Positions 14,378-18,041 of a stretch of DNA of 18,041 bases are shown piece by piece. Made by a program: the position numbers and the translations under genes. Source of the stretch: Rhodospirillaceae bacterium (GTDB taxonomy: Bacteria; Pseudomonadota; Alphaproteobacteria; MPNO01; UBA2964); contig JABJKO010000139.1 of assembly GCA_018660305.1 (NCBI GenBank), positions 1-18,041 on the forward strand, given 5' to 3'. A model generated the notes under the pieces. It saw only the letters and a program-made list of their open reading frames with translations, searched no databases and was not told the DNA's origin. Every line of letters starts with the position of its first letter. Position 1 is the stretch's first letter.

Positions 14378-15271
14378 ATGGCGAAAATCAGAATGGGGAC
14401 CAGCGAAATTGGCGGGACGTTCAATATGCAGGGAGAGGCGGTCGCCGATTATCTGCGCGATTCCTATGAGATCGAGGTGCATCCCTTCGATGGCTCCAGT
14501 GTTGCCTGTGCCAACGGGTTGCATGCGGACGAGCTCGATATCGGTTTTTCCGCCTCCAACTGGGTCGGGCGCGCGTTGCGCGGTGAGGATCCGTTCGAGC
14601 AATCCATCGATATCCGCATGGTGGCGCCGGCCAATGTGGGCCCCATGTTCTTTGTGGTCCGGGCGGATTCCGATCTGCATACTATCGACCATATGCGCGG
14701 CCGGCGGGTCTCGGTAAATGTCCGTGAAAGCGGCATGTTCCAGCATATCTGCACCATCTTCGGGGTGCTCGGAATAACGTTCGACGATTTCGAACCGCAT
14801 TATCTGGGCTTCGCCGACGGCGCCGAGGCGTTGCGCAAGGGTGACATAGATGCGCAATGGCAGTGCCCCATCCCCAACCCGATCATGACGGACCTGGCCA
14901 ACGGGACAGAAATACGGGTGCTGGAATATGGCCCAGGTCAACTCGAGACGGTATTGGAGAGTGTCGAATTTTATCGCCGGGGAACCATGGAGACCGGCTG
15001 TTTCCCCGGTGTCGATCGCGACCTGGCCCAGGTGGGCGTGCTCAATGTCATCACCAGTCATGCAAGAACCGACGAAACGCTGGTCCATGACTGGGTCGCG
15101 GCCATGGTGCGGAACGCCGAAGCTCTCGGTGAGACTCTGCCGCTTTATAAAGGCCTCGCGGATTTGCTCGGGGAACTAAAGACCGAAGGGGCCTCGGTGT
15201 TCGAGCCCGGTGGCGTGAGGCTGCATCCCGGCGCGAAGCTGGCCTATGAGGAAGCAGGACTCCTGAGCTGA
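14378..15271 (+). CDS. TAXI-type solute-binding protein without signal peptide (paralogue 1)
   Basis: 297 residues related to TRAP-associated TAXI substrate-binding proteins: an early RMGTSEIGGTF motif, MFFVVRADSDLHTIDHMRG (hinge region of the type II periplasmic-binding fold), PIPNPIMTDLANG, FPGVDRDLAQVGVLNVI, and the C-terminal PGGVRLHPGAKLAYEEAG. Normal TAXI proteins are exported and feed a TRAP permease. Here the ATG at 14378, preceded by AAGGGAGG with a 5-nt spacer, gives MAKIRMG directly, with no hydrophobic signal. The longer reading frame to 14288 adds only a polar stretch and begins inside a promoter. It is therefore predicted cytoplasmic. The second paralogue follows 21 bp downstream. 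No TRAP membrane subunit (DctQ/DctM) is in the window. Ligand unknown; a sensor or enzyme-like role is possible. Confidence 0.82.
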   Translation: MAKIRMGTSEIGGTFNMQGEAVADYLRDSYEIEVHPFDGSSVACANGLHADELDIGFSASNWVGRALRGEDPFEQSIDIRMVAPANVGPMFFVVRADSDLHTIDHMRGRRVSVNVRESGMFQHICTIFGVLGITFDDFEPHYLGFADGAEALRKGDIDAQWQCPIPNPIMTDLANGTEIRVLEYGPGQLETVLESVEFYRRGTMETGCFPGVDRDLAQVGVLNVITSHARTDETLVHDWVAAMVRNAEALGETLPLYKGLADLLGELKTEGASVFEPGGVRLHPGAKLAYEEAGLLS

Positions 15272-15292
15272 CATAGAGAGGCGGAGGCGCAT

Positions 15293-16192
15293 ATGGCGAT
15301 CAGGATCGGCACAAACATTGTGGGCAGCACGTTCTGGGAACAAGGTCATGCCCTCAAGAAAATGATCGAGGAGAAAAGCGACATTGGCCCGGCCGAGGTC
15401 TTTGCCACCGACGTCGCCAGCCCGGACGGTGCGCGTGAGCTGGAAGCGGGCGATCTGGATATCGCGCTTCACGCCTCCAACTGGATGGTCCGTGCGCTGG
15501 ATGGCTCTCCGCCCTTCGGGGTGAAGGTCGATATCAGAATGGTCGCGCCGGTCAATGTCGGGGCGCCGTTTTTCATGGTGAAGGCGGAATCGCCGCTAAA
15601 GACGTTTGACGATCTGCGCGGCAGGCGCGTCGCGTTGGGGCCCGAGGGAAGGGGCCAGCACAACCACGTCATCAATATCACCAATTCGCTTGGTATGGGG
15701 ATGGCGGGGTTCGAGCCGGTGTTTGCCGAGTTCGACGAGGCGTCGGAGGCCTGCTTGTCGGGTGATGTGGATGCCATATGGCAAATTCCGGTGCCCAACA
15801 AAATCGTCACCGATCTCACCGCGAAGCATCCCATGCGGATCCTCGATTATGGCCCCGGTCAGTTGGAGATTCTGCTGGCCGATCACCCGCTCTACCGTCG
15901 CACCATCATTCCGGCGGGCGCTTTTCCCGGTCAGGAACGGGATAGCGCCCAGATTGGCGTTCTCAATGTCTGTTTCACCCATGCCAGGGTATCGGAAGAT
16001 TTGATCTATCAGTTCGTCTCCACCCTGGTGCGTGAGACCGAGATGTTGGGAACGCTGCATCATGTCTATGGCAAGCTCGGTGCGCTGATCGGAGAGATAA
16101 AGACGGAAGGCATCGGTGTTTTTGAGCCCGGTGGTGTTGCGATGCATCCCGGTGCGCTTCGCGCCTATAAGGATGCCGGGTACCTCGACTAA
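15293..16192 (+). CDS. TAXI-type solute-binding protein without signal peptide (paralogue 2)
   Basis: 299 residues, clearly homologous end to end with the preceding gene. Shared blocks include VDIRMVAP.NVG, a GRRV strand, YGPGQLE, IGVLNV, EIKTEG..VFEPGGV and HPGA..AY. It begins MAIRIGTNIVGSTF, so like its neighbour it lacks any export signal. The ATG at 15293 has GGAGG 6-8 nt upstream, giving strong independent translation in the same transcript. Compared with paralogue 1 it differs most in the first 60 residues and around 118-135 (GPEGRGQHNHVINITNS), the expected ligand-cleft region, suggesting a different ligand or a hetero-pair. ilvD starts 101 bp downstream. Exact function unknown. Confidence 0.82.
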   Translation: MAIRIGTNIVGSTFWEQGHALKKMIEEKSDIGPAEVFATDVASPDGARELEAGDLDIALHASNWMVRALDGSPPFGVKVDIRMVAPVNVGAPFFMVKAESPLKTFDDLRGRRVALGPEGRGQHNHVINITNSLGMGMAGFEPVFAEFDEASEACLSGDVDAIWQIPVPNKIVTDLTAKHPMRILDYGPGQLEILLADHPLYRRTIIPAGAFPGQERDSAQIGVLNVCFTHARVSEDLIYQFVSTLVRETEMLGTLHHVYGKLGALIGEIKTEGIGVFEPGGVAMHPGALRAYKDAGYLD

Positions 16193-16293
16193 CTTACAGC
16201 GGCATCTCGACGCATCTGTCGCTACTGGTCAGAATGGGACGCGCGGACTATGTTGCGCGCCAACGAACAAACACCATCAAGTGAGGATGAATT

Positions 16294-18041
16294 ATGCCTG
16301 ACGGATCTCGCGTGGCCGCCAAAGCGAAAAAGAAAACCACGGCCAGGAAAAAACGTTTCGACAAATCGAAACTGCCCAGCCGGCATGTGACCGAGGGGCC
16401 GGAACGGGCGCCGCATCGCAGCTATCTCTATGCCATGGGGCTGACCGAGGAACAGATTCACCAGCCGCTGGTCGGCGTGGCAACCTGCTGGAACGAGGCG
16501 GCTCCCTGTAACATTTCCCTGTCGCGTCAGGCGCAGGCGGCTAAGAAAGGTGTGGCCGAGGCTGGCGGCACGCCGCGCGAATTCACCACCATCACCGTCA
16601 CCGACGGCATCGCCATGGGCCATGCCGGCATGAAATCGTCGCTGGTATCCCGGGAAGTCATCGCGGATTCCGTCGAACTGACCATGCGGGGCCATTGCTA
16701 TGACGCGCTGGTCGGGCTGGCCGGCTGCGACAAATCCCTGCCCGGCATGATGATGGCCATGGTCCGGCTCAACGTGCCGAGCGTGTTTCTCTATGGTGGG
16801 ACCATCCTGCCCGGACGCTTCGAAGGTCGCGATGTGACGGTGGTCGATGTGTTCGAGGGTGTCGGCATGCATGCGGCCGGCAAAATGAGCGACGAGTCCC
16901 TGCATACACTCGAGTCCGTTGCCTGTCCCTGCGCCGGGTCGTGCGGCGGGCAATTCACCGCCAACACCATGGCCTGTGTCTCCGAAGCCATCGGTCTGGC
17001 GGTCACCGGATCGGCCGGGGCGCCGGCGTCGTTTAAATCCCGTGATGCCGTGGTCAGAGATTCCGGCCGCGCGGTGATGAACTTGCTCGAGAAGGATATT
17101 CGCCCCCGTGACATCGTGACCCGCGAGTCCCTCGACAATGCCGCGACCGTGGTGGCGGCGACCGGCGGCTCGACCAACGCGGCGCTGCATCTGCCGGCCA
17201 TCGCCCATGAGGCGGGAATCAAATACACGCTTCAGGACGTAGCCCGCATTTTCAAGCGGACACCGTACATTGCCGATTTGATGCCCGGCGGCAAATACAC
17301 GGCGACGGATATGTACCGGGCCGGTGGTGTGCAAATCATCATCAAGGAGCTGCTGGATAATGGCTTGCTGACCGGTGATTGCCTGACGGCGACGGGCAAG
17401 ACCCTGGCGCAGAACCATCGCAAGGTACGCTTTCCCAAGGACCAGGATGTGTTCTACCGGGTCAAAAAACCCATCACGCCGACCGGCGGTGTTGTCGGGC
17501 TGAAGGGAAATCTGGCACCGGATGGGGCCATCGTGAAGGTGGCGGGTATGCAGAATTTGACCTTCCGCGGGCCGGCCCGGGTATTCGATTGCGAGGAGGA
17601 CGCCTTCGAGGCGGTCCAGACGGACAAGATCAAGGAAGGCGATGTCATCGTCATCCGCTATGAAGGCCCCCGTGGCGGTCCGGGGATGCGTGAAATGCTG
17701 TCGACCACCGCGGCCCTCTACGGTCACGGCATGGGAGAGAAAATCGCCCTGATCACCGACGGACGGTTCTCCGGCGGGACGCGGGGTTTCTGTATCGGAC
17801 ATGTGGGGCCGGAAGCCGCCATCGGCGGGCCCATCGGGCTGCTCAAGAATGGCGACATGATCGCCATCGATGCCAAGCGCGGCAAGCTGGAGGTGGAGCT
17901 CAGCAAAGCCGAGCTGGATCGCCGGCGCAAACGCTGGAAACCGCGCCAGCATGATTTTCAGTCCGGTGCGCTGTGGCGATATGCCCAGACCGTCGGTCCG
18001 GCATCGGCGGGCGCCGTGGTTCATCCCGGCGGCAAGGCGGA
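16294..18041 (+). CDS. ilvD: Dihydroxy-acid dehydratase (IlvD), 3' end cut by window
   Basis: 582 codons are present before the window edge; the reading frame is open and the usual C-terminus (after HPGG) should lie only some tens of residues beyond. IlvD dehydrates 2,3-dihydroxy-isovalerate and -methylvalerate to the 2-keto acids in valine/isoleucine synthesis. Fe-S ligand candidates: C72 (NEAAPCN), C145 (GCDKSLPG; K147 matches the carbamylated Mg ligand) and C217 ([15 protein letters not shown]). Also seen are DGIAMGH (D104), [28 protein letters not shown] and [22 protein letters not shown]. The match to true IlvD is better than to the sugar-acid dehydratases or Edd. Odd: a Lys-rich N-terminal extension of about 25 residues ([13 protein letters not shown]) before the normal start of homology. 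The ATG at 16294 has GAGG 8-10 nt upstream. The gap before it has no convincing promoter. Confidence 0.9.
   Translation, partial: MPDGSRVAAKAKKKTTARKKRFDKSKLPSRHVTEGPERAPHRSYLYAMGLTEEQIHQPLVGVATCWNEAAPCNISLSRQAQAAKKGVAEAGGTPREFTTITVTDGIAMGHAGMKSSLVSREVIADSVELTMRGHCYDALVGLAGCDKSLPGMMMAMVRLNVPSVFLYGGTILPGRFEGRDVTVVDVFEGVGMHAAGKMSDESLHTLESVACPCAGSCGGQFTANTMACVSEAIGLAVTGSAGAPASFKSRDAVVRDSGRAVMNLLEKDIRPRDIVTRESLDNAATVVAATGGSTNAALHLPAIAHEAGIKYTLQDVARIFKRTPYIADLMPGGKYTATDMYRAGGVQIIIKELLDNGLLTGDCLTATGKTLAQNHRKVRFPKDQDVFYRVKKPITPTGGVVGLKGNLAPDGAIVKVAGMQNLTFRGPARVFDCEEDAFEAVQTDKIKEGDVIVIRYEGPRGGPGMREMLSTTAALYGHGMGEKIALITDGRFSGGTRGFCIGHVGPEAAIGGPIGLLKNGDMIAIDAKRGKLEVELSKAELDRRRKRWKPRQHDFQSGALWRYAQTVGPASAGAVVHPGGKA

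Noticed and set aside
16222..18024. 600-codon minus-strand open frame
   Set aside because: It is antisense to ilvD, whose catalytic motifs are all on the plus strand; the minus translation is low-complexity His/Arg/Gly rich.
1..18041. Mobile element, prophage, CRISPR or defence system
   Set aside because: No transposase, integrase, phage, Cas, toxin-antitoxin or restriction genes and no regularly spaced repeats were found on reading all frames.

Overview
The window looks like chromosomal DNA of an alphaproteobacterium. GC is about 60% by eye. The best marker is a PopZ/DUF2497 gene (MEEILASIRRIISED at the N-terminus, acidic Pro-rich middle, conserved C-terminal helices), lying in the order isoaspartate methyltransferase, TolC, PopZ, ValS, which I recall as common in Alphaproteobacteria. 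A Rhodospirillales-type host is plausible but not provable from this window. Genes are tightly packed; there is no insertion sequence, CRISPR array, prophage or rRNA, and no gene-free stretch above 300 bp.

Layout. (1) 5-4278, plus strand: an M20-family N-carbamoyl/ureido amidohydrolase overlapping pyrC (class II dihydroorotase), then pyrE with its own promoter, then an enolase-superfamily (mandelate racemase-like) gene. (2) 4324-5890: a divergent pair, a peptidase M19-like gene (minus) and a RidA-family gene (plus), bracketed by a 14-bp inverted repeat. (3) 6031-6104, minus: tRNA-Cys(GCA) with a stable-RNA style promoter. (4) 6274-12834, plus: pcm-like methyltransferase, TolC-family outer-membrane protein, popZ, valS and a CDF cation transporter. 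(5) 12846-14192, minus: a sodium:neurotransmitter-symporter (NSS) family transporter. (6) 14378-16192, plus: two tandem TAXI-type solute-binding proteins that lack signal peptides. (7) 16294 to the edge, plus: ilvD, cut a few residues before its C-terminus.

How genes relate. pyrC and pyrE supply steps 3 and 5 of de novo pyrimidine synthesis; the overlapping amidohydrolase acts on a ureido-type bond and may handle a carbamoyl metabolite near that pathway. The methyltransferase-TolC-PopZ-ValS block is mostly housekeeping and envelope/cell-pole functions. ilvD serves branched-chain amino acid synthesis.

Most unusual content: the two orphan TAXI-like proteins without export signals, and two neighbouring enzyme-fold proteins (enolase superfamily and M19) that appear by eye to have lost several canonical metal or catalytic residues, next to a RidA-family gene. 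I see no clear new defence or mobile system.
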